Origin: Mucilaginibacter gossypii | Lineage (GTDB): Bacteria > Bacteroidota > Bacteroidia > Sphingobacteriales > Sphingobacteriaceae | Reading direction: 5' to 3' | Assembly (NCBI RefSeq): GCF_900100945.1 | Contig: NZ_FNCG01000001.1 | Location: 434,001 to 498,000, forward strand | Length of the DNA stretch: 64,000 nucleotides | Shown here: piece after piece, positions 17,613 through 26,175 of the stretch | Position numbering within the stretch: the stretch's first letter is position 1 | Layout: each line of letters starts with the position of its first letter | Notes under the pieces: model-generated | Seen by the model: the letters and a program-made list of their open reading frames with translations, nothing else | Databases searched by the model: none | Told to the model about the DNA's origin: nothing | Program-made: the position numbers and the translations under genes

Positions 17613-17931
17613 GTGGGAATGTTTTAGGTGCGGTCGGTGTTATTATCGCACGCCTGGCCGCTTATCTTTTTCAATCAAACAGCATTTATCAAATTATGCG
17701 ATAACATGATAACATAGACAGCAGGAGGGGGTTAAAAGGGTTAACATAATTTTGACTGATATTGTTTATATAATTGATAATCATATGATTAAAAGACAGA
17801 AGGGGTTGCACGAAAGATTTCCAAAATATTCAGCTTACGGTCGGTGTTGTTACACTTGAGCCTTTAGGAAATATCTCCATAAGATAAATCCCTAATTAAA
17901 ACTTAATCTTGCCTTGACATGTTATCTCAAC
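17613..17931. other. Intergenic region before topoisomerase IB
   Basis: No gene seen. It holds an imperfect 14 bp direct repeat, GGTCGGTGTTATTA at 17632 and GGTCGGTGTTGTTA at 17839, 207 bp apart, and a low-GC middle part. The promoter for the topoisomerase gene is expected here but no convincing -33/-7 pair was found. Confidence 0.5.
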
Positions 17932-19017
17932 ATGAACCGTCTCCTCAAAAAGCTCGAAAAAATTGGCCGCGATCCTAAGATTACTGCAAAGGCAGTCGGC
18001 CTGCGTTATGTTTCTGATTCATCATCAGGTTATACCCGCAAAAAATCGGGCAAGGGTTGGAGCTATTATGATGCGGATGGTAACCTTATAAAGGACAAGG
18101 AGCTGATAGCAAGGTTTAACAAGCTGGTGATCCCCCCGGCTTATACCAACGTTTGGATCTCGCCTTATGAAAACGGTCACTTGCAATTTACAGGTACAGA
18201 TGCCGCAGGGCGCAAACAATACCGTTATCACACCTATTGGAACCAGATCCGCAACCAATCCAAATATTACCGGATGCAAACTTTTGCCGCGCATTTACCG
18301 GAAATTCGGGAGCAGGTAGATAAAGATTTGGCAAGGCGCAACTTTGATCATGAAAAGGTGGTAGCACTGGTGGTAAGGTTAATGGAATTGACAAGTATCA
18401 GGGTAGGGAATGAGTCGTACAAAAAGTTGTATGGATCATTTGGTTTAACAACCTTACAAAACAGGCATGTAAAGGTTGAAGGTTCTAATTTACGATTTGA
18501 GTTTAAAGGCAAAAAAGGTGTGTTTCATAAGGTATCGCTCCAGAGCCGTAAGCTGGCCCGTTTAGTAAAGCAATGCCGGGATATTCCGGGAAAAGAACTC
18601 TTTCAATATTATAATGAGGATGGAACAAAGTGCAGTGTTGGTTCAGGCGATGTCAATAACTATCTGCGCGAAATAACCGGCGAGGATTTTACAGCCAAGG
18701 ATTTCCGTACCTGGGCCGGCAGTGTGAGTGCGCTATACGCCTTTAAAGAAGCCGGGGAGTTCAATAGCGTAACAGAATGTAAAAAGAAGATTGTGAGTGT
18801 TTTGGATGAAGTAGCGATAAACCTTGGGAACACGCGTACTGTTTGTAAAAAGTACTACGTGCACCCATCGGTTATTAAAAGTTATGAAGAAGGCACCATT
18901 TTTAAGTATATCAGCCAGCTTGATGAACGCGAAGATGTAAAAGCCGCCGAACTTAATATTGCTGAGAAAGCATTACTCAACCTGCTTGAAACGGAAAAAC
19001 TGGCCGAGGCCAGTTGA
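17932..19017 (+). CDS. DNA topoisomerase IB (poxvirus-type)
   Basis: Relaxes supercoiled DNA through a transient 3'-phosphotyrosyl bond. The ATG at 17932 gives 361 residues; a TTG six codons upstream is possible but less likely. An N-terminal beta domain (VIPPAYTNVWISPYENGHLQ; TGTDAAGRKQYRYH) is followed by the tyrosine-recombinase-like catalytic domain with arginines in LTSIRVGNESY and FRTWAGSVSA and the active-site tyrosine near residue 307 in CKKYYVHPSV. Length and motifs match bacterial topoisomerase IB, which is sporadic in Bacteroidota and sits alone here between unrelated genes. Confidence 0.93.
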   Translation: MNRLLKKLEKIGRDPKITAKAVGLRYVSDSSSGYTRKKSGKGWSYYDADGNLIKDKELIARFNKLVIPPAYTNVWISPYENGHLQFTGTDAAGRKQYRYHTYWNQIRNQSKYYRMQTFAAHLPEIREQVDKDLARRNFDHEKVVALVVRLMELTSIRVGNESYKKLYGSFGLTTLQNRHVKVEGSNLRFEFKGKKGVFHKVSLQSRKLARLVKQCRDIPGKELFQYYNEDGTKCSVGSGDVNNYLREITGEDFTAKDFRTWAGSVSALYAFKEAGEFNSVTECKKKIVSVLDEVAINLGNTRTVCKKYYVHPSVIKSYEEGTIFKYISQLDEREDVKAAELNIAEKALLNLLETEKLAEAS

Positions 19018-19112
19018 AGGTTGAGTATGTTTACCGGGTTGATTTTAGAGCGGTATAAAGAACGGTTTAACTATTAACTGATCTCTGTAAAACCCAGGCT
19101 CAAATCAACCAA

Positions 19113-20990
19113 TTATTTTTTGCGTGTACTGATCATTACTACACCGTTTTTAGCTTTATCGCCATATTTTTTTGTGCCCTCGTCGCTTTTCATTACTGCT
19201 ATACTATCTATCGTATTTATATCCATTTTTTTAAAAGCATCCAATGTACTGGTTTTTCCATCGATAATTACCAACGGATCTTTCTTACCGTCGATCATGA
19301 TGTTCATTCCGTTAACCTTTAGTGCCTTAACGTTTGCTTTTTTACCATAACCGGTAACAACTACATCACCACCTCCTGCTACTGCGACATTATCATCTGA
19401 AGTTATACTATAGGAGAGCGCAACCGGTTTGGCTTTTACGCCGTTTACAGTTACTGTACTGCTACTGCTTGCACTTGTTGATCTGCTTAACCCTTTAACT
19501 ACAACAACGTTTTTAAGTCTTTTTACATCTACGTTTTTGTTATCAGGTACGATAGTTAAGGTGTTGACATTTACATTGTTGTTGTCATCGTCTAAAAGTA
19601 CATCGCCACTCGCATTGGTAGTGACAACTTTACTGATCCCCCTTGTTTTGGCTACTTCCTTTTCAAGCTCTTCTTTATTTGGTGCATCTTTGGTAATTAC
19701 GTAGACTACCTTAACAGGTTTGTCATCTTCAATTTTCGCAAATTTCCGAACTCTATCACCAGCAAGAATATACACATTGTCAATTTTCGTTGCATCGAGG
19801 TTTTTACCAGTTGATATCGCGCCATTCACCATAAGTATGAGCGAATCTTTTTTCTGATCTCCTGTTATTCTGTACTTTTTGTTGGTGTCGAGCTGGATTG
19901 CCAAAGGAGCTACGGCCACAAGCGGACTTAATGCAACTTTAGGCAGTACCACCGGAGAGGCAGGAATTGCAGCTTTAGAAGTTCTTGCTTTCGATACAGG
20001 TTTTGAAGCTTTCGCAGGTTTGGCATCCTGTTTAACAACCTCTTCGGGGTTGATGTTAATGATCCTGGCCAGGGGTTGTACCGCGGCGGCAAGGGTGATC
20101 CTCACCGGTTTGGCAAAGTCAGCTTTTGAAATGCTGAATACCAGCAACAGGGCCATAACGGCCGGCACTACAAAAACGTAGCGGGTGAGGTTAAGTTTCG
20201 ACGATCTTTTCGCGTTCATCATGATTATCCGTTTTTTTATAGTTGAAATATTGAAATGGTTTACAATGCTGGGTTGGGTATTATTAAAGCTCACATTAAC
20301 CAAACTATATTGGTAGGTTTTACTATCGATACCATTTTTAAGGATCTTGCGGTCGGTAATAAACTCGATGTTTTCCCTTACCGCCCGCTTAATAAGCCAG
20401 ATGCCGGGGTTAAACCAATAAAAGATGCTGCTTAGCTCAGCCAACAAAATATCGGCAGTATGCCACTGGTTTACGTGTACCTGCTCATGCAGCAGGATTG
20501 ATTTCAGATCGGCGGGTTCATGTTTGGCTGGGTTAACATAAATGCTTCGCCAAAAGGAAAACGGGGCGGCGTCTTTGTCCATCACCCTAACTAAATGGTC
20601 GCCTATGTATTGAGGTTTGGAGTTTTTATACAATCGTAAAAGGGAAAAAAGCTGCAAGGCCAGGCGGATGAGCAGCAAGCCGGCACCCGTCCAGAAAATA
20701 ACACTCAGCCAGTACCAATAATCAAATGTTTGAACCGGCTGGCTTACCAGTTGAGCCGGCGACTGCCAGTTAATGGCTATTTGCTCCATAGGTTTAGCCA
20801 GTTCTTCGTGCCGCTGCACAAAGGCCGAAAAATTGATTTGCGGGTAAATACTGGCAAACAGGATGGCTGCAAGTAAATAGATGCGGTTAAGCGTATAAAA
20901 GGTTAAGGGTCTTAACACCAGGTAATAGCCCGCGCAAAATAGTAACAAGGCTATGTTCACTTTCAGTAAAAAAACAAATGTTGCCGGCAT
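19113..20990 (-). CDS. BlaR1/MecR1-like M56 peptidase with TonB-plug-like C-terminus
   Basis: Membrane-embedded zinc peptidase of family M56, paired with a BlaI repressor as in beta-lactam sensors. Three N-terminal membrane segments precede LLHEQVHVNQWHTADI (the HExxH zinc site) and REN-EFITDRKIL, which supplies the third ligand. A fourth membrane segment (VVPAVMALLLVFSIS) leads to an Ala/Pro/Lys-rich linker and a roughly 300-residue outer tail with repeated beta-rich units. The last 65 residues (GKKDPLVIIDGKTSTLDAFK; KYGDKAKNGVVMISTRKK) look like the plug of a TonB receptor without a barrel. 625 residues in all. The start is 11 nt after the blaI stop, so they form one operon. What it senses is unknown; no penicillin-binding domain is present. 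Confidence 0.88.
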   Translation of the reverse strand: MPATFVFLLKVNIALLLFCAGYYLVLRPLTFYTLNRIYLLAAILFASIYPQINFSAFVQRHEELAKPMEQIAINWQSPAQLVSQPVQTFDYWYWLSVIFWTGAGLLLIRLALQLFSLLRLYKNSKPQYIGDHLVRVMDKDAAPFSFWRSIYVNPAKHEPADLKSILLHEQVHVNQWHTADILLAELSSIFYWFNPGIWLIKRAVRENIEFITDRKILKNGIDSKTYQYSLVNVSFNNTQPSIVNHFNISTIKKRIIMMNAKRSSKLNLTRYVFVVPAVMALLLVFSISKADFAKPVRITLAAAVQPLARIININPEEVVKQDAKPAKASKPVSKARTSKAAIPASPVVLPKVALSPLVAVAPLAIQLDTNKKYRITGDQKKDSLILMVNGAISTGKNLDATKIDNVYILAGDRVRKFAKIEDDKPVKVVYVITKDAPNKEELEKEVAKTRGISKVVTTNASGDVLLDDDNNNVNVNTLTIVPDNKNVDVKRLKNVVVVKGLSRSTSASSSSTVTVNGVKAKPVALSYSITSDDNVAVAGGGDVVVTGYGKKANVKALKVNGMNIMIDGKKDPLVIIDGKTSTLDAFKKMDINTIDSIAVMKSDEGTKKYGDKAKNGVVMISTRKK

Positions 20991-21001
20991 GGTTGTAAGG
21001 T

Positions 21002-21358
21002 TTATTGTTTTTCAATGAGTTTAATGATCTCTTTCAGGTCGGTAGCGCTGATCTTCTTTTCGTTGGCGAAAAACGTTACCAGGTCTTTATAGGAGTTTTG
21101 AAAATAGTCGCTCACAAAACCACTCATAAAGCGCTTTTTATATTCTTCTTCCTGTATCACGGGCAGGTAACGGAACGAGTTGCCCATTTTTTCGCTTTTT
21201 AAAAATCCTTTGCGCTCCAGGTTCTTTATGGTAGAGGCAAGGGTAGTGTAAGGGGGCTTTGGTTCGGCCAGTTGATCTAAAAAATCTTTGATAAATCCCG
21301 GGCCCGATTGCCACACAGCCTGCATTGCTTCTTCCTCTTGTTGCGATAGTTTTTCCAT
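21002..21358 (-). CDS. BlaI/MecI/CopY-family transcriptional repressor
   Basis: Dimeric winged-helix repressor of 118 residues. The DNA-binding domain is at 1-75 (EEEAMQAVWQSGPGFIKDFL; TTLASTIKNLERKGFL with the recognition helix) and the dimerisation helices follow; the YLPVIQEEEYKKRFMSGFV stretch is the usual cleavage-prone junction. It is the first gene of a two-gene operon with the M56 peptidase, which probably cleaves or triggers cleavage of the repressor. Two inverted repeats directly upstream of its start fit autoregulation. Confidence 0.93.
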   Translation of the reverse strand: MEKLSQQEEEAMQAVWQSGPGFIKDFLDQLAEPKPPYTTLASTIKNLERKGFLKSEKMGNSFRYLPVIQEEEYKKRFMSGFVSDYFQNSYKDLVTFFANEKKISATDLKEIIKLIEKQ

Positions 21359-21362
21359 TGTA

Positions 21363-21399
21363 TTTACGATTGTTTCGTAAATCTACGAACTATTCGTAG
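21363..21399 (-). promoter_or_regulatory. Two tandem BlaI-like operators
   Basis: TTTACGA-5 nt-TCGTAAA (21363-21381) and CTACGAA-3 nt-TTCGTAG (21383-21399) are perfect 7 bp inverted pairs sharing a TACGA/TCGTA core, placed 5 and 25 bp upstream of the repressor start. Position and symmetry fit autoregulatory BlaI sites. Confidence 0.65.
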
Positions 21400-22037
21400 T
21401 AAAGCAAATTTATTTTCAGTTTTTAACAGAATTTAACGTTTGGTTTAAAAGGTTAGTGGTTGGAGATCAGAGGTTAGGGGGATATAGGATTGAAGAGAGG
21501 TAACTATTTTCCTTTACCTATTCACTACTCACCCTCAAATCTGCGTTAGTGATAGGAGCGGATACCGGCCTGTGACTAAGGCCTGTGCAGTATGAGCGGA
21601 TAGCCCGGGCCTGAGGCAACGCCCGTAATTTGAACCATGATTTTAGGATTAATAGATTGGCAGGATGCTGCTGAGTCAGGATTAAACAAATTTCAGACGA
21701 CTTATTGAGCTTTCTTGTCATTCTATAAATTCTTTAATTCTAAGTAATTTCCGTTCAGATAAATAACCAATCAATATTTGATATTACTGCGACGATAACT
21801 AAAGCCCACCAACCCATCAGTAAAACTAATGCAAGCTTGCTAACAGCCTAACCTCTAATCTCCAGCCTCTGATCTCTAATTTCCGCCAACCATATCTTAA
21901 CATAAATCTATCAATCACCAAATCAACCCTGTTAATTTCATAAAAACCACAACAAAAGTTGATCTTAACTTAATATAAAAACAAACAAAAAACTATATTT
22001 AAGCCTGAGTTGATTGTAAAACATAAATACGCGCTTA
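21400..22037. repeat. Intergenic region with inverted GATTAGAGGTT-type repeats
   Basis: No credible gene. A cluster of AGAGGTTAG/GGAGATCAG units lies at 21449-21480 and the inverse complement (CCTAACCTCTAATCTCC and following units) at 21846-21885, so the two ends could pair over a 370 bp loop. The same unit family occurs at 24825-24936 and 61859-61890. The right part, from 21900, is AT-rich and should hold the promoter of the amine oxidase gene. Confidence 0.6.
21541..21625. repeat. GC-rich repeat-like block with GAGCGGATA direct repeats
   Basis: Inside an otherwise AT-rich gap lies a GC-rich block with two copies of GAGCGGATA (near 21557 and 21595) and short hairpins such as GGCCT-7 nt-AGGCC. 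It breaks the local base composition sharply. It resembles scattered intergenic blocks I know from other Bacteroidota genomes, but only this copy is in the window. Confidence 0.45.
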
Positions 22038-23621
22038 TTGAAAACTATTACCCGCAGAGACTTTTTAAGTAAAGGTGCTATGCTGGCTGGCGGAGCTTAT
22101 CCCGCTATGCTTGCCCTTGGCTTACTTAAATCCGCACCCGCGCATGCTTTTAACCTGGAAGGCAGCGGCAAAGGCAAACACATTATTATTTTAGGAGCCG
22201 GTTTGGCCGGTATGACCTGTGCCTATGAGCTTGGCAAGCTTGGATATCAATGTACCATTTTGGAGGCGCGGCAACGTACAGGCGGTCGCTGTTTTAGTAT
22301 TCGTAATGGAAGTACCAATACCGAAATTGATAAACCTACGGCTACAGCCCGTTTTGATGAAGGTCAATATTTTAATGCAGGCCCATCGCGCATTCCCCAC
22401 AATCATGAGCTCACGTTGCATTACTGCAAAGAGTTGGGTGTACCCATCCAGGTTTATAACAATGTAAACGAGGGCGCCTATTATTTTGCCGAAGGTAAGG
22501 GGCCTTTATCTAATAAAAAAATAAAGGTACGGGAGGTGCATAACGACATTCGCGGTTATATGACCGAAATGCTTGCCAAAAGCATTGACCACGGCGGTCT
22601 CGATAGCAGCTTTACCAAAGAGGATGGCGAAAAGATCATCGAATACCTGCAAGCCGAAGGTGGACTGGATATTGATAAATTGTACAAAGCGTCTGCTCGC
22701 CGCGGCTATACGGAATCACCTGGTGCAGGCGATAAGCCTGGCAAAATCGCTGATCCGCATAAACTGGCCGATCTGCTGCATTCGGGTTTGATGGATCCAG
22801 ATTTCTATAATGTGGCCGAATATACCTATGAACTGCAGATGACCATGTTTCAGGCCGTGGGCGGTATGGATCAGATAGCTAAAGCGATGGAGAAGAAAGT
22901 AGCGCCATCCATAAAAATGGGAGCGGAGGTTACTGCCATTAATAATGTGCCTGATGGCGTTAAGATAACTTATAAAGACGCTACAGGGGAGCATATCTTA
23001 AATGGCGACCTGTGTATCTGTACCATTCCGTTACCCGTGCTAAGCAATATCAGCAATAATTTTAGCGGCGATGTTAGCCGGGCTATTGACTATATCAGCT
23101 ATAACCAGACCGGAAAGATAGGCCTGCAGTTTAAGCGCCGCTTTTGGGAGGAGGATGAGCATATTTACGGTGGTATAACGCACACTAACAATGATTTAAC
23201 GCAAATATTTTACCCGAGTTATGATTATTTGGGAAAAAAGGGTATCTTGATTGGATATTATAACTTTAACGAAAAAGCGCAAAAGATCGGCGCTTTAGGC
23301 TACGCCGAAAGGGAGAAGTTCGCGCTTGAAAAAGGCAAGCTGATCCACCCGCAGTATGACAAGGAGTTTGAAAACTCGTTTTCGGTAAGCTGGCATAAAA
23401 CCAAATATAATTTAGGCGGATGGGCGGTGTATACTACCGAAACCCGCAAAACACAATACCCGGTACTGTTAAAGCCCGATAAGCAGGTATATTTTGCAGG
23501 CGAGCATTTGACATACCTGAATGCCTGGATGGCCGGTGCCTTTGAATCGGCCAGGAGCACGGTTGCCGCCGTACATGCAAGGGTTACAGGCCAGCGTACC
23601 CAATATCCGGCTCAAAAATAA
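22038..23621 (+). CDS. Tat-exported flavin amine oxidase
   Basis: FAD-dependent oxidase of the monoamine/L-amino acid oxidase family, 527 residues. The start is TTG; no in-frame ATG lies nearby and the twin-arginine signal TRRDFLSKGAMLAGG begins at residue 4, which fixes the start. FAD-binding Rossmann motif: IIILGAGLAGMTCAYELGKL, then EARQRTGGRC. The C-terminal FAD contact is VYFAGEHLTYLNAWMAGAFE. Tat export fits a cofactor-loaded enzyme folded in the cytoplasm. It lies 32 nt before an aminotransferase that also carries a twin-arginine-like leader, so the pair likely works on the same amino compound in the periplasm. Substrate unknown. Confidence 0.9.
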   Translation: MKTITRRDFLSKGAMLAGGAYPAMLALGLLKSAPAHAFNLEGSGKGKHIIILGAGLAGMTCAYELGKLGYQCTILEARQRTGGRCFSIRNGSTNTEIDKPTATARFDEGQYFNAGPSRIPHNHELTLHYCKELGVPIQVYNNVNEGAYYFAEGKGPLSNKKIKVREVHNDIRGYMTEMLAKSIDHGGLDSSFTKEDGEKIIEYLQAEGGLDIDKLYKASARRGYTESPGAGDKPGKIADPHKLADLLHSGLMDPDFYNVAEYTYELQMTMFQAVGGMDQIAKAMEKKVAPSIKMGAEVTAINNVPDGVKITYKDATGEHILNGDLCICTIPLPVLSNISNNFSGDVSRAIDYISYNQTGKIGLQFKRRFWEEDEHIYGGITHTNNDLTQIFYPSYDYLGKKGILIGYYNFNEKAQKIGALGYAEREKFALEKGKLIHPQYDKEFENSFSVSWHKTKYNLGGWAVYTTETRKTQYPVLLKPDKQVYFAGEHLTYLNAWMAGAFESARSTVAAVHARVTGQRTQYPAQK

Positions 23622-23653
23622 AACGACGTTACAAAACATTAAATACCACCACC

Positions 23654-24820
23654 ATGTCAAGTACAATTAACCGCAGAAACTGGATTAAATCCAGCGCATT
23701 TATGGCCGGAGGACTGGCCTTTTTTTCAGGAACAATTGGTAAGCTGGCAGCCATGCCGGCCCGCGTATTTAAATTACAAAGCCGGGTATTAACCGATCAG
23801 GAAGCCGTTACCAATGCCGGCTTTGAATTGAAAGCAAGATTATTAGCCAATGAGAACCCTTTTGGCCCGTCGGCAGCAGCAAAAAAAGCTATCCAGGATG
23901 CTATTGATAAAAGTTATCAGTATCCTTTCATGACCCAGGGCACCCTGTACAATAAAATAGCCCAGTATGAGGGTATAAACTACAACAACATTTTAATGGA
24001 GTCTGGCTCATCGCCATTGTTGTTGGCAGCGGCGATCCATTACAGTAAAGGCGGTAAAAGCATCATTACCGGTGATCCATCGTATGATGATCTGCCTTCA
24101 CATGCGCAACAATTGGAAGGCAAATGGATCAAGGTGCCCCTAACTGCAGACTATAAACTTGATCTTGACGCGATGGAGGCAAAGGTTGATGATAATACCG
24201 GTCTGGTATATGTCTGCAATCCCAACAACCCAACTGCAACTATATTGGATACTGCTAAATTGAAAGCCTTTTGTGAACGCGTATCTAAAAAAACAACAGT
24301 ATTTGTTGACGAGGCTTATATCGATTACCTGCCCGATCCACAAGCCAGCACCATGATCAGCACCGTGAAAGCCGGAAGCAATGTTATTGTTGCCCGTACC
24401 TTTTCAAAATTGTATGGTTTTGCCGGTTTGCGTTGCGGTTATGTGATTGCCCAGCCCGATACTATTAAAACTTTATCGATGTATACTACAGGCTTTTCGC
24501 TTGCAGCAACTACTATTGCAGGCGCAATTGCGGCGTATCGCGAAGAGGAATTTTTAAAGGATGCACTCCAAAAAACGCTGGCCTCAAAAGAATACCTGTA
24601 TTCGGTACTTAAAAAAGAGGGTTATGAATATATCCCTTCATCGGCAAACTTTGTGATGTTCCCGCTTAAAATGGACGGTAAAAAGTTTGTAAGCGAAATG
24701 ATGAAACGCGGCGTAGGTGTCCGCAACTGGCAATTTAACGGCAAAGACTGGTGCCGAGTAAGCATTGGCCGTATGGACGAAATGGAAGCCTTTGCCGATG
24801 CGTTTAAACAGTTATCTTAA
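23654..24820 (+). CDS. Exported class I/II aminotransferase (HisC-like)
   Basis: PLP-dependent fold-type I aminotransferase, 388 residues, nearest to histidinol-phosphate aminotransferases. Motifs: LANENPFGPS (substrate arm), YVCNPNNPTA, FVDEAYIDYLPD and ARTFSKLYGFAGLRCGY, where the lysine of SKLYG forms the Schiff base. Unlike normal HisC it carries an N-terminal leader with paired arginines, NRRNWIKSSAFMAGGLAFFS, that looks like a Tat signal. It is not in a his operon; it follows a Tat-dependent amine oxidase and precedes a secreted Hint protein. A periplasmic PLP enzyme is unusual, and the true substrate is not known. Confidence 0.88.
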   Translation: MSSTINRRNWIKSSAFMAGGLAFFSGTIGKLAAMPARVFKLQSRVLTDQEAVTNAGFELKARLLANENPFGPSAAAKKAIQDAIDKSYQYPFMTQGTLYNKIAQYEGINYNNILMESGSSPLLLAAAIHYSKGGKSIITGDPSYDDLPSHAQQLEGKWIKVPLTADYKLDLDAMEAKVDDNTGLVYVCNPNNPTATILDTAKLKAFCERVSKKTTVFVDEAYIDYLPDPQASTMISTVKAGSNVIVARTFSKLYGFAGLRCGYVIAQPDTIKTLSMYTTGFSLAATTIAGAIAAYREEEFLKDALQKTLASKEYLYSVLKKEGYEYIPSSANFVMFPLKMDGKKFVSEMMKRGVGVRNWQFNGKDWCRVSIGRMDEMEAFADAFKQLS

Positions 24821-24824
24821 GTGG

Positions 24825-24936
24825 TGATTAGAGGTTGGAGATTAGAGGTTAGGAGTCGTTTTTATCCATTAGCCTATAATCTCTGATCTCCAATCTTTAA
24901 CACAACCAACCTCTAATCTCTAACCTCCAATCTCTA
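24825..24936. repeat. Inverted GATTAGAGGTT / AACCTCTAATC repeat
   Basis: Tandem units GATTAGAGGTTGGAGATTAG at the left and CCAACCTCTAATCTCTAACC at the right form an imperfect inverted pair over the whole 118 bp gap between the aminotransferase and Hint genes. Same unit family as at 21449, 21846 and 61859. It can form a long hairpin and may cap the upstream transcript. Confidence 0.7.
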
Positions 24937-24938
24937 AA

Positions 24939-25931
24939 ATGAGAAACCTCACATTAACACTACTACTAAGTTCATCACTTTATTTTGCCCAGGCGCAAAC
25001 TGTAAACCCTCGTCCGCTTACTATGGATGAGTATAAAAAGGCACAATCATTCACCATTGTTAATTTGGATAATGATACCTACATTAAATTTGAAAATACC
25101 TATGTGCTTGACCGGTACGAAAGCCGTAAACCCTATTTTATAACCGGGGCCGACGGGTTAAAAAAACGTATCGACCTGTATAAACTGGTTGCCAAAGAAG
25201 GTATGCAAGAAATAGGCCTCATGGTATTTTATACCAACGAAAAAGGCAAGCTTTACAAAGCCCTTGTGCCCGATTTTACTGCCGATGCCAAGGTTTGGGA
25301 GCAGTATTTCCAGGATATTGATAATATCAATAAAGTGGAGCAAAACTTTATCCTGAAGTTGTCGTACGTGCTGTCAAAGGAAGTCAGCTTTCAACAATAT
25401 AAGGTGCTTAACGCCGGCAAGGATTTGAAGGAAGAGGCCGCTACCTATGGCAATGACATCTGTTTCCCGGGCGAAGAACTGGTTACCATGGCCAATGGCG
25501 ATAAAAAGATGCTTAAAGCTGTGAAAAGTGGCGATGAGGTAATAACGGTTGATCCGTTGACTAAAAAAAGTACCGCTGTAAAGGTAAAAGAACTTACCAT
25601 ACATGAGGCCAAAAACTACGCTTTAACGCAACTGGTACTGGTATCGGCCCAAACAAAAAACACAGCCGAAGGCAGGCAGGTAAAACTGAATAGCAAAGTG
25701 TTACAGGCAACTCCTAATCACCCTATGTTAACCAAACAGGGTAACATTAAAATTGGAGCGGTAGCAACCGGCCAGGAAGTACTTTGCCTGAACGAGCAAA
25801 CCGGCAAATATGAAACTTTCACCGTATTGCAAAAAACAGAACACGCGGGCGGTGTACAAAGAGTATATAACATTGTAGCCGATGGCGGCAGTACCCTGCT
25901 CATGAACGGTGTAATGGTGATGCAGAAGTAA
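24939..25931 (+). CDS. Secreted protein with C-terminal Hint (Hedgehog/intein) domain
   Basis: 330 residues. Signal peptide 1-19 (YFAQAQ), an unrecognised 155-residue N-terminal domain, then a Hint domain starting at C175 (CFPGEELVTMANGDKKML). Hint blocks: C175 nucleophile, TPNHPM at 258-263 with H261 (block B), and VYNIVADGGSTLLMNGVMVM at 310-329 (blocks F/G). The final block has NGVMVMQ where inteins have NG-x-x-V-HN, so the terminal His-Asn is missing and there is no C-extein. That is the Hedgehog-type arrangement: acyl shift at the cysteine, then release or transfer of the N-terminal domain. Upstream are the exported oxidase and aminotransferase genes in the same direction. Hint call firm; autoprocessing inferred. 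Confidence 0.85.
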   Translation: MRNLTLTLLLSSSLYFAQAQTVNPRPLTMDEYKKAQSFTIVNLDNDTYIKFENTYVLDRYESRKPYFITGADGLKKRIDLYKLVAKEGMQEIGLMVFYTNEKGKLYKALVPDFTADAKVWEQYFQDIDNINKVEQNFILKLSYVLSKEVSFQQYKVLNAGKDLKEEAATYGNDICFPGEELVTMANGDKKMLKAVKSGDEVITVDPLTKKSTAVKVKELTIHEAKNYALTQLVLVSAQTKNTAEGRQVKLNSKVLQATPNHPMLTKQGNIKIGAVATGQEVLCLNEQTGKYETFTVLQKTEHAGGVQRVYNIVADGGSTLLMNGVMVMQK

Positions 25932-25969
25932 TTTCGTGTTCCCTTTTTCTGCTTTAATCAAACTTAGTG

Positions 25970-26006
25970 TCTCCCTCGGGGTCTCTGTTGGGGACCCCTG
26001 AGATAT
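25970..26006 (+). terminator. Possible terminator hairpin after the Hint gene
   Basis: GGGGTC (25978-25983) pairs with GACCCC (25993-25998), and flanking TCTC/GAGA can extend the stem with a bulge. No T-run follows, so factor-independent termination is uncertain. Confidence 0.35.
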
Positions 26007-26175
26007 TCATAAAATACCAGCTTCTTAACAATGTCGGCAACAATGCGTAGTCCTGCGAAGCATAAACTGTAGGGAAACATGCTTTTGTAATAATGAAGTT
26101 ACCATGAATAATTCAATCATTTGCATCAAAATGTTGCAACATTAAAATCTATAAGTTAATTTAGATGACTTAAAT

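Noticed and set aside
21518-21721. 67-codon minus-strand frame
   Set aside because: It runs through the GC-rich repeat block and has no protein-like pattern.
24825-24936. CRISPR-like array
   Set aside because: Units are 10-20 bp, adjacent, imperfect and inverted; no spacers and no cas genes.
24939-25931. Functional intein
   Set aside because: The Hint domain reaches the C-terminus with no downstream extein, and the terminal His-Asn is missing, so protein splicing is not possible.
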